A DNA stretch of 64,000 nt from contig NZ_AEEB01000017.1 in the NCBI RefSeq assembly GCF_000179775.1, forward strand, positions 372,001 through 436,000, read 5' to 3'. Positions within the stretch are counted from its first letter, which is position 1. Every line of letters begins with the position of its first letter. This DNA is from Ahrensia sp. R2A130 (lineage in GTDB: Bacteria > Pseudomonadota > Alphaproteobacteria > Rhizobiales > Rhizobiaceae). The translations under genes were made by a program, and so were the position numbers. The notes beneath the pieces are model-generated. The model did no database searches and was not told where the DNA came from. It saw nothing but the letters and a program-made list of their open reading frames with translations. This document shows positions 19,495 through 28,022 of the stretch, piece by piece.

Positions 19495-19569
19495 GCGGCA
19501 GAAACTCTGCCGCGTCTGACTGAAAAAGAAGCCCGCGGATGGTTCCACCGAACTGTCTGCGGGCTTCTT
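19495..19569 (+). terminator. Tandem hairpins after coxA, the second resembling a rho-independent terminator
   Basis: First hairpin: GCGGCAG (19495-19501) pairs with CTGCCGC (19507-19513) over a five-base loop. Second: AAGAAGCCCGC (19526-19536) pairs perfectly with GCGGGCTTCTT (19559-19569), loop 22 bases, then TAATATA. The T-tract is short, so partial termination or mRNA processing between coxA and ctaB is more likely than a full stop. Confidence 0.65.
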
Positions 19570-19606
19570 AATATAAACCCTGACGAACCAATTTGTGAGC
19601 TGACCA

Positions 19607-20566
19607 ATGAGCGTTGATACCGCCGACACACAACCGGCCCTTTACGGAGACGATATCTCGTCTGCGATGCCGTCGGACTATATCGCGCTGATGAAGCCGC
19701 GCGTGATGCGCCTCGTTGTGTTCACCGCGCTGTGCGGAATGCTGGCAGCGCCCGGTTCAATCGATCCGGTTCTGTCCATAATTGCCATCATTTGCATCGC
19801 AGTGGGCGCGGGGGCGTCCGGCGCACTCAATATGTGGTACGACGCCGATATCGACGCGATTATGTCTCGCACAACAAAGCGTCCTATCCCTGCTGGTAAT
19901 GTAACGCCGGAAGAAGCGCGGAATTTTGGTCTGATCCTGTCTATCATTTCCGTTCTTGTACTCGGCATGTTGGTCAACTGGATTTCGGCTGCGATCCTAG
20001 CCTTCACGATTTTCTTCTACGCCGTCATTTACACCATGTGGCTGAAACGCTCGACGCCGCAAAACATCGTTATCGGTGGTGCTGCCGGCGCTTTTCCACC
20101 CATGCTGGGTTGGGCGACCGTTTCTGGTGATCTTGCTTGGGGTGGCGTCGTTCTTTTCGCAATCATCTTCATCTGGACGCCTCCGCATTTTTGGGCGCTG
20201 GCGCTTTGGAAAATGCGGGACTACGACGACGCTCATGTGCCGATGATGCCGAATGCGGTCGGTGAAGCTTCCACGCGTAACCAGATGCTCGCTTATTCCG
20301 CGGTGCTGCTTCCAATCACCATACTGCCTGCCGTCATGGGCTTTGCCGGTATCGCTTTCGGCGTCGTTGCTGTAGGCTTGTCGGGCTATTTCCTTTGGCT
20401 CACTTACAAGGTCTGGAAGATCGCTGGCGCTGATGAAAAGCTGCGCGCTGAAAAGCACCTCTTCGGCTACTCAATTGCCTATCTCTTTGCACTTTTCGCC
20501 GCACTTGCGGTTGATGCCATAGTCTGGCGCGCTACAGGCGACTATATATTGGGAACGCTAATATGA
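19607..20566 (+). CDS. ctaB: Protoheme IX farnesyltransferase (heme O synthase)
   Basis: This 319-residue UbiA-type prenyltransferase has about nine membrane helices. It has the metal-diphosphate motifs [21 protein letters not shown] (described by family; key residues N, D, D, R) and a second [15 protein letters not shown] loop. It attaches farnesyl to heme b to give heme O, precursor of the heme A needed by CoxA. The start lies after the coxA terminator-like hairpins; its stop overlaps the next ATG (ATGA). Confidence 0.95.
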   Translation: MSVDTADTQPALYGDDISSAMPSDYIALMKPRVMRLVVFTALCGMLAAPGSIDPVLSIIAIICIAVGAGASGALNMWYDADIDAIMSRTTKRPIPAGNVTPEEARNFGLILSIISVLVLGMLVNWISAAILAFTIFFYAVIYTMWLKRSTPQNIVIGGAAGAFPPMLGWATVSGDLAWGGVVLFAIIFIWTPPHFWALALWKMRDYDDAHVPMMPNAVGEASTRNQMLAYSAVLLPITILPAVMGFAGIAFGVVAVGLSGYFLWLTYKVWKIAGADEKLRAEKHLFGYSIAYLFALFAALAVDAIVWRATGDYILGTLI

Positions 20567-20781
20567 GTGTTGATGATCCTCTGAAGGAAGACCCACAGAC
20601 AATGCACATGCCACTGGAAACCGTTCAGCTTACAGAGCGTCAGATGAAGGCGCGCCGCATGCGGTCTGTTGCCATCGCACTCTGCCTGCTTGGTTTGGTT
20701 GGCGCATTCTACGCTGCAACAGTTGTGAAGTTCGGCCCGAAGATTTTGGATCGCCCGATGTATATCGAGCGGACGAACTGA
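20563..20781 (+). CDS. CoxF-like small membrane protein of the oxidase operon
   Basis: This 72-residue single-pass protein has a charged N terminus ([14 protein letters not shown]), one helix ([20 protein letters not shown]) and a short tail [12 protein letters not shown]. Small proteins of this pattern between ctaB and ctaG in alphaproteobacteria are annotated CoxF; the function is not established, and an assembly role is inferred from position. Both ends overlap neighbours (ATGA with ctaB, TGATG with ctaG), indicating translational coupling. Confidence 0.75.
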   Translation: MSVDDPLKEDPQTMHMPLETVQLTERQMKARRMRSVAIALCLLGLVGAFYAATVVKFGPKILDRPMYIERTN

Positions 20782-21362
20782 TGCAGAAGATAACAGGAAC
20801 TGCAAAAACCGTACTTGCTTGCTCCGCAATGGCGGTTGGCATGTTGGGCATGTCCTATGCAGCAGTCCCGCTATACGAACTGTTCTGTCAGGTCACCGGC
20901 TACGCGGGCACCACCCAGCGTGCTGAAAACACAGACGGTCCCGTTTTGGATCGTACGATCACGGTTCGCTTTGATTCCAATACCGACCAGAATCTAAACT
21001 GGGAATTCAAACCCAAGCAGCGCTCGGTCTCGGTTAAGGTCGGTGAGAAATCGACAATTTTTTATCAAGCCAAGAATATTGGCTCAGTCCGCAGCCAGGG
21101 AACCGCTACGTTCAACGTTTCGCCGGGCGTTGCTGGCGTCTATTTCAACAAGATCGAGTGCTTCTGCTTTACCGAACAGCAGCTGGCATCTGGCGAATCC
21201 ATTGACATGCCCGTCTTGTTTTTCATCGATCCTGAGATCGTAAACGATCCACTTTTGAAAGATTTACCCACCATTACGCTATCGTACACCTTCTTTGATG
21301 ATGGTGACCCCAGCGATGAAACTGCGTCTGTTGAGAAAGCCGACGAAAAAACTCCTGGCTAG
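20781..21362 (+). CDS. ctaG: Cytochrome c oxidase assembly protein CtaG/Cox11
   Basis: This 193-residue protein has an N-terminal membrane anchor (TVLACSAMAVGMLGMSYAAVPLY) and a periplasmic copper-binding domain. The conserved LYELFCQVTGYAGTTQ start and the IECFCFTEQQL motif with the CFC copper ligands are present, as in Cox11. It delivers copper to the CuB site of subunit I. The start codon overlaps the coxF stop. Confidence 0.95.
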   Translation: MQKITGTAKTVLACSAMAVGMLGMSYAAVPLYELFCQVTGYAGTTQRAENTDGPVLDRTITVRFDSNTDQNLNWEFKPKQRSVSVKVGEKSTIFYQAKNIGSVRSQGTATFNVSPGVAGVYFNKIECFCFTEQQLASGESIDMPVLFFIDPEIVNDPLLKDLPTITLSYTFFDDGDPSDETASVEKADEKTPG

Positions 21363-21447
21363 ACCAAAGACCATGCGATTTTTCGTGGCAAAGTGGATTG
21401 TTTTTTCGCTATAAGGACGACAGACGGAGCCAATACGAGACCGCACC

Positions 21448-22314
21448 ATGGCCGACGCACAAAGCAAAAATCACGACTACCACATTTTGGAACCCAGCCC
21501 TTGGCCGCTTATCGGTTCGATAGGTGCTTTCGTCATGGCCATTGGTGGTGTCGTTTGGATGCAGTCGCTCAAGGGCGCTGAATCGACCATGGGCATGAGT
21601 GGCCCTTGGGTCTTCGTGATCGGTTTGTTGATCGTTCTCTACACTATGTACGCATGGTGGTCGGATACGATCACTGAAGCCAATGCTGGCGATCACACGC
21701 CGGTTGTTTCGATGCATCTGCGTTATGGCATGATCATGTTTATCGCATCGGAAGTCATGTTCTTCGTGGCATGGTTCTGGGCATTCTTTGACGCTTCACT
21801 GTTTTACGATGAAGCGATCCAGGTTGGACGCACTGCATATACCGGTGGCCAGTGGCCTCCTGCTGGCATCAACGTGTTGGACCCACTGCACCTACCGCTT
21901 TTCAACACCATTACGCTGCTTCTTTCCGGCACGACGGTCACTTGGGCGCACCACGCGCTTTTGGAAGGCGACCGTAAGGGGCTCATTTGGGGGCTGGCGC
22001 TTACTGTGGGCTTGGGCTTCATCTTCGCTATTGTCCAAGGCATCGAATACGCGGTTGCACCATTTTCGTTCTCCGACAGCCTCTACGGCGCGACTTTCTT
22101 CATGGCGACCGGCTTCCACGGGTTCCACGTCATCATCGGCGTCATTTTCCTTGCTGTCTGTTTGGTACGTGCGATGAACGGTGCCTTCACTCCGAAGCAG
22201 CATTTTGGCTTCGAGGCTGCCGCCTGGTACTGGCACTTCGTGGACGTAGTTTGGCTGTTCCTCTTCGTTGCGGTTTACATCTGGGCCAGCGCTGGCGCGA
22301 CAATCGCACATTGA
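21448..22314 (+). CDS. coxC: Cytochrome c oxidase subunit III
   Basis: This 288-residue protein has seven hydrophobic helices. Family stretches include SPWPLIGSIGAFVMAIGG, MHLRYGMIMFIASEVMFFVAWFWAFF (described by key residues E and W in the centre), TVTWAHHALLEGD and FHGFHVIIGVIFL, ending in AWYWHFVDVVWLFLF. Subunit III stabilises proton pumping in the aa3 oxidase. It is separated from ctaG by 85 bases and followed by a strong terminator-like hairpin at 22353-22376. Confidence 0.96.
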   Translation: MADAQSKNHDYHILEPSPWPLIGSIGAFVMAIGGVVWMQSLKGAESTMGMSGPWVFVIGLLIVLYTMYAWWSDTITEANAGDHTPVVSMHLRYGMIMFIASEVMFFVAWFWAFFDASLFYDEAIQVGRTAYTGGQWPPAGINVLDPLHLPLFNTITLLLSGTTVTWAHHALLEGDRKGLIWGLALTVGLGFIFAIVQGIEYAVAPFSFSDSLYGATFFMATGFHGFHVIIGVIFLAVCLVRAMNGAFTPKQHFGFEAAAWYWHFVDVVWLFLFVAVYIWASAGATIAH

Positions 22315-22352
22315 ATGATGGCCCGATGATCGAACATCATCTGGCATGGAGT

Positions 22353-22376
22353 GGGCGGCCCTTGGGTCGCCCTTTT
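22353..22376 (+). terminator. Rho-independent terminator after coxC
   Basis: GGGCGGC (22353-22359) pairs with GTCGCCC (22366-22372) over a six-base loop, with one G-U pair, followed by TTTT. It lies 39 bases behind the coxC stop and just before the favoured GTG start of the DUF983 gene. Confidence 0.65.
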
Positions 22377-22381
22377 CATTC

Positions 22382-22750
22382 GTGATTACGTATCCAGAGC
22401 AGGACCCGGTCTCTACAGGCGTGAAGGGCAGATGCCCGCGTTGCGGGGAGGGGAACCTTTTCGATGGCCTTCTGACCGTCAAATCCGAATGCACGGCTTG
22501 CCGGTTGGACTACGATTTTGAGGATTCGGGTGATGGTCCAACGGTTTTCATCATCATGGGCCTTGGCTTCCTAGTTTTAGGTGCAGCGCTCTTTGTTGAG
22601 TTGAACTATGGACCACCTGTCTGGGTCCATATCGTAGCTTGGCCCATTATGATTGTTGCACTTGGCTTACCGGCATTGCGTGTTGTGAAAGGCATTCTCA
22701 TTGCGCTCACCTACCAGCATCGCCACAAGAAAAAACAGGATGATTCTTAA
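22382..22750 (+). CDS. DUF983 zinc-ribbon membrane protein
   Basis: This 122-residue protein has an N-terminal CPRCGEGNLFDGLL and CTACRLDYD pair that forms a zinc-ribbon-like module, followed by the conserved FEDSGDGPTVFIIM and two transmembrane helices. The family often lies in oxidase operons, but its function is unknown. The GTG at 22382 was chosen over the ATG at 22346 because the latter is before and inside the terminator hairpin. No clear ribosome-binding site supports either. Its stop overlaps the surf1 start (TAATG). Confidence 0.82.
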   Translation: MITYPEQDPVSTGVKGRCPRCGEGNLFDGLLTVKSECTACRLDYDFEDSGDGPTVFIIMGLGFLVLGAALFVELNYGPPVWVHIVAWPIMIVALGLPALRVVKGILIALTYQHRHKKKQDDS

Positions 22751-23472
22751 TGAGGCTAAGCACGATCATCCTGCTTGTTTGCATCGCACTGGGTACTGCC
22801 TTTTTGATGAGCCTTGGCTTCTGGCAGCTCAACAGGTTGGACCAGAAGGAAGCCATGATCGCCCGCGTTCAGGCCAATATCGAAGGTGAACCGCAAACTG
22901 TTCAGGAAATTGATGCGCTTATAGCGGCTGGCACGGATATTGAGTATCGGCCCGCTGCCGCCACAGGCATTTTCGATCATGATGCAGAGGCCCATTATTA
23001 CGCTACCCACAAAGGCCGGTCTGGCTATTTTGTGTTCACGCCATTGGTGCAGGACAGCGGAAAAGCCATCATGGTCAACCGTGGGTTTGTTCCGCTGGAG
23101 TTGAAGTTCGCTGAAAGTCGCTCGGATGGGCAGATCAATGGAACGGTGACCATTACTGGTCCTGCGCGCTCTGCGCCGCCTGAGAAACCAAATGCGGCAG
23201 TGCCAAACAACGATCTCGAGAACAATATTTTCTATTGGAAATCGCTGTCGCAGATGGTGTCGATCGGTGGTAAACTAGAGCGATCCTATGAGCGGTTCTT
23301 TTTAGATGCTGATGCAACGCGGAACGTCGGCGGCCTGCCCGTTGGTGGCGTTACCCGAGTAAGCTTTCCCAACAACCACCTGCAATACGCCTTCACATGG
23401 TTTGGCTTGGCTGGTGCATTGATCGCAGTTGGTGGTTTTTTCCTTTTCAGCCGTTGGAGGGGTACGTCCTGA
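22750..23472 (+). CDS. SURF1 family oxidase assembly protein
   Basis: This 240-residue protein has the classical SURF1 layout: an N-terminal helix with LGFWQLNRLDQKEAMI, a periplasmic domain with VFTPLVQDSGKAIMVNRGFVP, and a C-terminal helix after PNNHLQYAFTWFGLA. SURF1 proteins bind heme A and help insert it into CoxA. The start overlaps the DUF983 stop by one base, so the two genes form a unit behind coxC. Confidence 0.93.
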   Translation: MRLSTIILLVCIALGTAFLMSLGFWQLNRLDQKEAMIARVQANIEGEPQTVQEIDALIAAGTDIEYRPAAATGIFDHDAEAHYYATHKGRSGYFVFTPLVQDSGKAIMVNRGFVPLELKFAESRSDGQINGTVTITGPARSAPPEKPNAAVPNNDLENNIFYWKSLSQMVSIGGKLERSYERFFLDADATRNVGGLPVGGVTRVSFPNNHLQYAFTWFGLAGALIAVGGFFLFSRWRGTS

Positions 23473-23559
23473 TCTGGTCAAGACCGGGTCCTCCCGCTAC
23501 CTTACCCAAAGACGCATCTTCAGTTGGACACCGATAGTTTGCCGATTTCCAAGCAACCC

Positions 23560-24543
23560 ATGACCCTATTGCTGTGCGGGCCACGCGGCTTTTGCGCCGG
23601 TGTGGATCGTGCGATCCAAATCGTCGTTTTGGCGCTCAAGAAATACGGCGCACCGGTCTATGTCCGCCATGAGATCGTTCATAATCGCTACGTCGTCGAA
23701 GGGTTGGAGAATCAAGGTGCGATATTCGTAAAAGATCTTGATGAGCTACCGGAAACTGAACAGCCTGTGATCTTCTCGGCCCATGGTGTGCCGAAATCGG
23801 TCCCGGAACGGGCGGCTTCGATGAACCTCAAATATCTCGATGCCACCTGTCCGTTAGTCTCCAAGGTTCACAAACAAGCCATGCTGCATGAACGGCGGGG
23901 ACGTCATGTCGTGCTCATTGGTCACAAGGGTCATCCGGAGGTTGTCGGCACGATGGGGCAATTGCCCGAAGGCGCTGTCACCCTGCTTGAAACGGAAGCT
24001 GATGTTGATGCCTTCGTGCCACCTGCGGAGCTCGGTCTCGGCTTTGTCACGCAAACCACGCTTTCGGTCGATGATACAGCGGGCGTGATAGCTCGACTTC
24101 AAGAGCGCTTTCCAGAAGCTCAAGCGCCATCAGCGGAATCGATTTGCTATGCAACCACCAATCGGCAGGAGGCAGTAAAAGCTGCTGCAGATGGTTGCGA
24201 TTTGTTCCTGGTCGTCGGTGCAGCGAATTCTTCAAATTCCAATCGGCTTGTCGATGTAGCTCTGAGGTCTGGTGCGAAAGAGGCCGCGCTTGTGAACACA
24301 GCCGCTGACATTCCTTACGCGACGCTGCCTAAAGCTGGACCACTGACTGTGGGTCTATCTGCGGGCGCATCCGCCCCGGAAGTGCTCATTGCCGGGGTTA
24401 TCGATGCGCTGAAGGATCGTTACGACGTGACGTTGGAACTGGCGCAAACCGCAATCGAAGACGAGAATTTCATGGTTATGCGAGATCTGCGTGATGTACC
24501 GCTCACGGCAGATGATATGGCTTTCGTGAATGGTCCTGCCTGA
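23560..24543 (+). CDS. ispH: 4-hydroxy-3-methylbut-2-enyl diphosphate reductase (IspH/LytB)
   Basis: This 327-residue iron-sulfur enzyme makes IPP and DMAPP at the end of the MEP isoprenoid pathway. The three cluster cysteines are in PRGFCAGVDRAI, LDATCPLVSKVH and ESICYATTNRQ; histidines lie in VRHEIVHNRYVV and FSAHGVPKSV; SSNSNRL binds the diphosphate. The ATG at 23560 was chosen because an upstream TTG at 23524 has no better ribosome-binding site and adds non-conserved residues. It is followed after three bases by thrB. Confidence 0.95.
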   Translation: MTLLLCGPRGFCAGVDRAIQIVVLALKKYGAPVYVRHEIVHNRYVVEGLENQGAIFVKDLDELPETEQPVIFSAHGVPKSVPERAASMNLKYLDATCPLVSKVHKQAMLHERRGRHVVLIGHKGHPEVVGTMGQLPEGAVTLLETEADVDAFVPPAELGLGFVTQTTLSVDDTAGVIARLQERFPEAQAPSAESICYATTNRQEAVKAAADGCDLFLVVGAANSSNSNRLVDVALRSGAKEAALVNTAADIPYATLPKAGPLTVGLSAGASAPEVLIAGVIDALKDRYDVTLELAQTAIEDENFMVMRDLRDVPLTADDMAFVNGPA

Positions 24544-24546
24544 ACC

Positions 24547-25521
24547 ATGGCCGTTTACACGCAGGTTTCTCCCGAGGCGCTAGAGGCGCATCTCAAATCT
24601 TATGATCTCGGAGATGTGACGTCGTTCAAAGGCATCGCTGGCGGTGTTGAGAACAGCAATTATCTGCTTGGCACGTCTCACGGCACTTATATCTTGACGC
24701 TCTACGAAGCGCGCGTTTCAGCTTTGGACCTGCCGTTCTTCATCGGTTTGATGGATCATCTGGCGGCTGCCGGGTTCCCTTGCCCGACGCCGATCCGGAT
24801 GCGCAATGGTGGAGCGCTTGGTGAGCTTTGCGGGCGGCCTGCCGCTATCGTTTCTTTCCTTGATGGCATGGAAGTCGAACGCGCTGACGTCGATCATTGC
24901 CACATGGCAGGTGCCACAATGGCGAAGCTGCATGCGGCAGGGCAGGATTTCAAGATCCACCGCACCAACGCACTCGCACCGCATGGTTGGCCTGCGTTGA
25001 TTGATGGAAACATCGATCACGCTGATGGTGTGGAAGCTGGCATGCAAAAGTTGATCAAAGACGCAAAGGCACAAACGGATGTTCAATGGCCGACCGATTT
25101 GCCTGCGGGCGTCGTTCATGCCGACATGTTTAAGGACAACGTTTTTTTCCTGGATGGTCATCTGTCTGGCGTCATTGATTTCTATTTCGCCTGCAACGAT
25201 TTTCTCGCTTACGATATCGCCATCGCGATCAACGCATGGTGCTTTGATGAGAAACTCGAGTTTCAACCGGAGCTTTGTTCAGCCTTGGTCGCTGGCTACG
25301 AATCAGAAAGATCGTTGACGGAAGAAGAGCGAAAAGCGCTGCCTATCTTTGCTAAGGGGGCTGCGCTTCGCTTCCTGCTGACGCGCCTGAATGACTGGTT
25401 AAATGTACCCAAGGGCGCGCTGGTCATTCCTCACGACCCAACAGCGTTCAGTACCCGCTTGAAATTCTTCATGAATAATGAAGCGGTATTGGAACAAGCG
25501 ACCCAACGGACATTGGCATGA
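24547..25521 (+). CDS. thrB: Homoserine kinase, ThrB2 (aminoglycoside phosphotransferase fold)
   Basis: This 324-residue kinase of the APH-like ThrB type is found in alphaproteobacteria and differs from the GHMP ThrB of enterics. A glycine-rich nucleotide loop ([23 protein letters not shown]), the catalytic [11 protein letters not shown] loop and the [11 protein letters not shown] metal site are visible. It phosphorylates homoserine for threonine synthesis; threonine synthase lies about 8.5 kb away at 33027-34427. It overlaps rnhA by ATGA. Confidence 0.93.
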   Translation: MAVYTQVSPEALEAHLKSYDLGDVTSFKGIAGGVENSNYLLGTSHGTYILTLYEARVSALDLPFFIGLMDHLAAAGFPCPTPIRMRNGGALGELCGRPAAIVSFLDGMEVERADVDHCHMAGATMAKLHAAGQDFKIHRTNALAPHGWPALIDGNIDHADGVEAGMQKLIKDAKAQTDVQWPTDLPAGVVHADMFKDNVFFLDGHLSGVIDFYFACNDFLAYDIAIAINAWCFDEKLEFQPELCSALVAGYESERSLTEEERKALPIFAKGAALRFLLTRLNDWLNVPKGALVIPHDPTAFSTRLKFFMNNEAVLEQATQRTLA

Positions 25522-25961
25522 AACATATCGAAATCTGGACGGATGGCGCGTGTTCGGGGAACCCTGGCCCCGGAGGTTGGGGCGCTATCCTACGTTCTGG
25601 CAAACATGAAAAAGAGTTGTCAGGTGGCGAGTTTCAAACCACCAACAACCAGATGGAACTATCTGCCGCCATCGAAGCGCTTAATGCTTTGAAGGCTGAA
25701 AGCCACGTCGATCTCTATACCGATTCCAAATATGTCATGGACGGTATGAAAGGCTGGATTCACGGCTGGAAGAAGAATGGCTGGAAGACCGCTGCAAAAA
25801 AACCGGTGAAGAATGCTGAGCTTTGGCAGGCATTGGACAGGGCAGTTTCCCGCCACGAGGTCACTTGGCATTGGGTCAAAGGACATGCGGGCCAAGTGGA
25901 AAACGAGCGAGCTGATGAGCTCGCTCGCATGGGTATGGAGCCCTATAAACTCAAAAGCTAA
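25518..25961 (+). CDS. rnhA: Ribonuclease HI
   Basis: This 147-residue protein carries all the acidic catalytic residues: Asp9 in [18 protein letters not shown], Glu47 in [13 protein letters not shown], Asp69 in [10 protein letters not shown], and the C-terminal Asp in [11 protein letters not shown]. It removes RNA from RNA-DNA hybrids such as Okazaki primers. The start is coupled to thrB (ATGA). Its stop overlaps the convergent peroxiredoxin stop by four bases. Confidence 0.96.
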   Translation: MKHIEIWTDGACSGNPGPGGWGAILRSGKHEKELSGGEFQTTNNQMELSAAIEALNALKAESHVDLYTDSKYVMDGMKGWIHGWKKNGWKTAAKKPVKNAELWQALDRAVSRHEVTWHWVKGHAGQVENERADELARMGMEPYKLKS

Positions 25962-26443
25962 AGCTGTTCGAGAATAGCGCTTGCAGAAGATGCTACAGCC
26001 TGACCGGGATTATCTTCCACGTTTAAGTTGGTGATGACACCATCCTTGATAATCATGGAATAACGCTTTGAGCGCATACCCATGCCAGCGACGCCCAGAT
26101 CAATTTCCTGACCAACTGCAGTTGCAAACTCTGCATTGCCATCCGACAAAAACACGACCTTACCCTTGGCTTTGGAAGCGTCTGCCCACGCGTTGGTGAC
26201 GTGGATGTCGTTCACGGTAGTGACCGCAATCGTATCGACGCCCTTTTCCTTAATCGCATCCGAATGCTCTAGAAAGCCGGGCAGGTGGTTGGCATGACAT
26301 GTTGGCGTGAATGCACCTGGAACGGCGAACAGCACTACGGTTTTGCCTGAGCAAAGCTCTGACGTGGACATTTTCGCAGGGCCATCGTCGGCCATGATGG
26401 TGAATTCAAATTCGGGGATGCGGTCTCCGGTGGAGATGCTCAT
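25958..26443 (-). CDS. Peroxiredoxin, Prx5/AhpE-like subfamily
   Basis: This 161-residue protein has the peroxidatic cysteine in the family motif [16 protein letters not shown] at about residues 42-57, followed by [16 protein letters not shown] and a single second cysteine pattern typical of the Prx5 group that reduces peroxides with glutathione or glutaredoxin. The start at 26443 ([10 protein letters not shown]) is the first ATG; a TTG 12 bases upstream is possible. Confidence 0.92.
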   Translation of the reverse strand: MSISTGDRIPEFEFTIMADDGPAKMSTSELCSGKTVVLFAVPGAFTPTCHANHLPGFLEHSDAIKEKGVDTIAVTTVNDIHVTNAWADASKAKGKVVFLSDGNAEFATAVGQEIDLGVAGMGMRSKRYSMIIKDGVITNLNVEDNPGQAVASSASAILEQL

Positions 26444-26512
26444 GGATATATCCAATCAAAAGGGGAACGTGTTTCATGTATTCGCTCCAATGCTGCGTCG
26501 GTCAAGCGGATG

Positions 26513-27319
26513 CTAGTGACTGATCGTAACAACCTGTTCGATGCCTCTGTCACCAGCACGCAATGTCATGCTCATGGTGGTGCCAATAACGCTGGCGCTC
26601 TTGGGGCGTTGATCAATGGGCAGTTTGAAGCTGGCAACGCCATCTTTCACCGAACTGGCGTGAACAGGACCAAGATACCAGTCCGAAGGGCCGTCTGGGA
26701 ACAGCGTCGCTGAGGTTGCGCCGACAGGAACTTTAGCCGTAACGATCAGGACGTCGTCATTTTGGGTGAGTCCCGTGATCGACATGTCGTCCTGCGCGCT
26801 AGGCGGTACCGAACTGCGTGCGACAAGAAGTGCGGACGCAATGTCACGCTTCGACACGCCTGTACCATCGATTTCCAACTCCACTTCGAATTGAACCGGA
26901 ACGCAAATATCTTCGCAAACGCCCAGAAACCCAGAACCTTTTATGGAAAGAGGCCGGCCAGCAAAAAGCGGCTCTATCGTAATTGGCAGAGTAACAGTGG
27001 ATGTGTAACCGGCCGTAAGGTCTCGCTTTGAACCGAAAGTTGTCGGTAGCGGATATGATATCCGCGTTGCTGCAACATTCTGCGAGCCTTCAAACGTGAT
27101 CTGCGGTGGAAGCCCTGAGGCACCTGGTGCCTTCCAATATGTCTTCCAGCCTTGCTGCAGCTCAATTTGCAATCCTGCGTCAATCGTTGCCCCATCTGCT
27201 GCAGGCAGAGCAATCAGGCGCAGGCGCGCGCCGTCCGTTTCGAACCAAACGCTTTCGGCTGCCAGCGCGGTGCCTGTCAGGAGTGTGGATAGGGTAAGGG
27301 CGAGAAGTTTGATTTTCAT
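26513..27319 (-). CDS. Exported DsbD N-terminal-domain-like protein
   Basis: This 268-residue protein has a clear signal peptide (KLLALTLSTLLTGTALA) and a periplasmic immunoglobulin-like DsbD alpha domain: LQQGWKTYWKAPGASGLPP and the redox cysteine pair in GVCEDICVP at about 133-141. The membrane-spanning beta and thioredoxin-like gamma domains of full DsbD are missing, so it is a stand-alone alpha-domain protein, probably receiving electrons from a separate CcdA-like protein. Electron acceptor unknown. It precedes the divergent yqgE gene. Confidence 0.8.
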   Translation of the reverse strand: MKIKLLALTLSTLLTGTALAAESVWFETDGARLRLIALPAADGATIDAGLQIELQQGWKTYWKAPGASGLPPQITFEGSQNVAATRISYPLPTTFGSKRDLTAGYTSTVTLPITIEPLFAGRPLSIKGSGFLGVCEDICVPVQFEVELEIDGTGVSKRDIASALLVARSSVPPSAQDDMSITGLTQNDDVLIVTAKVPVGATSATLFPDGPSDWYLGPVHASSVKDGVASFKLPIDQRPKSASVIGTTMSMTLRAGDRGIEQVVTISH

Positions 27320-27427
27320 AAATACTTTCTAGCGTGATGCGCATTAACTCACGACCAAAGCCATGTCAGTTTTACGTGACCGGAATGTGAGGCTGGCAAC
27401 GGTCCTTTGCATCGCTAAGGTGTTGTC

Positions 27428-28012
27428 ATGAGTAAACCACAAGATCTTGATCTGCGAGGGCATGTGCTGATCGCAATGCCGGGGATGGCGGATGACCGCT
27501 TCGCCCGCTCAATCGTGCTTTTGCTAACCCATACCTCAGAAGGCGCGATGGGTTTCATATTGAACAAGCCTATCGACGAGCCAACGTTTTCAGATGTTTT
27601 GGGCGTTTTGAAATTGCATGAAGAGCGCACCAAGTTCGACGACAGCTCCAAAGAGTTTCAAACCTTTAACGGTGGTCCGGTAGAAATTGGACGTGGCTTC
27701 GTCATTCATACGCTTGAACGAACAGACTCGTCGTCCGTGCGTATCAATGATTTAGCAGCGGTCTCCGGTACCCACGAAATTCTCCGCGCGATGATCGGTG
27801 ATCATCCTCCCGAGTTTGCCTTTCTTGTGCTTGGTTATGCTGGATGGGGGCCAGGGCAATTGGAGGACGAAATCTCTCAAAACGGATGGCTAACGTTAGA
27901 AGCTACCCATGAATTGGTTTTCGAAACGAATTACGAGCACCAATACGACGCAGCATTGGCAGCCCTTGGAATAAGCGAAGAAGCATTATCGGCCAGCGCG
28001 GGTAACGCTTAG
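27428..28012 (+). CDS. YqgE/AlgH family protein (UPF0301)
   Basis: This 194-residue protein has the family hallmarks: LRGHVLIAMPGMADDRFARSIVLLLTHTSEGAMGFILNKP near the N terminus (key residues PGM, D, H, G) and FLVLGYAGWGPGQLEDEISQNGW in the second half. Structures of relatives show a compact alpha/beta fold, and the function remains unclear. It stands alone between the DsbD-like gene and the convergent GGDEF/EAL gene. Confidence 0.9.
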   Translation: MSKPQDLDLRGHVLIAMPGMADDRFARSIVLLLTHTSEGAMGFILNKPIDEPTFSDVLGVLKLHEERTKFDDSSKEFQTFNGGPVEIGRGFVIHTLERTDSSSVRINDLAAVSGTHEILRAMIGDHPPEFAFLVLGYAGWGPGQLEDEISQNGWLTLEATHELVFETNYEHQYDAALAALGISEEALSASAGNA

Positions 28013-28022
28013 CGGATCTATC

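Noticed and set aside
22346..22381. ATG start for DUF983 at 22346
   Set aside because: It would place the start before and through the coxC terminator hairpin; the GTG at 22382 gives the usual family N terminus.
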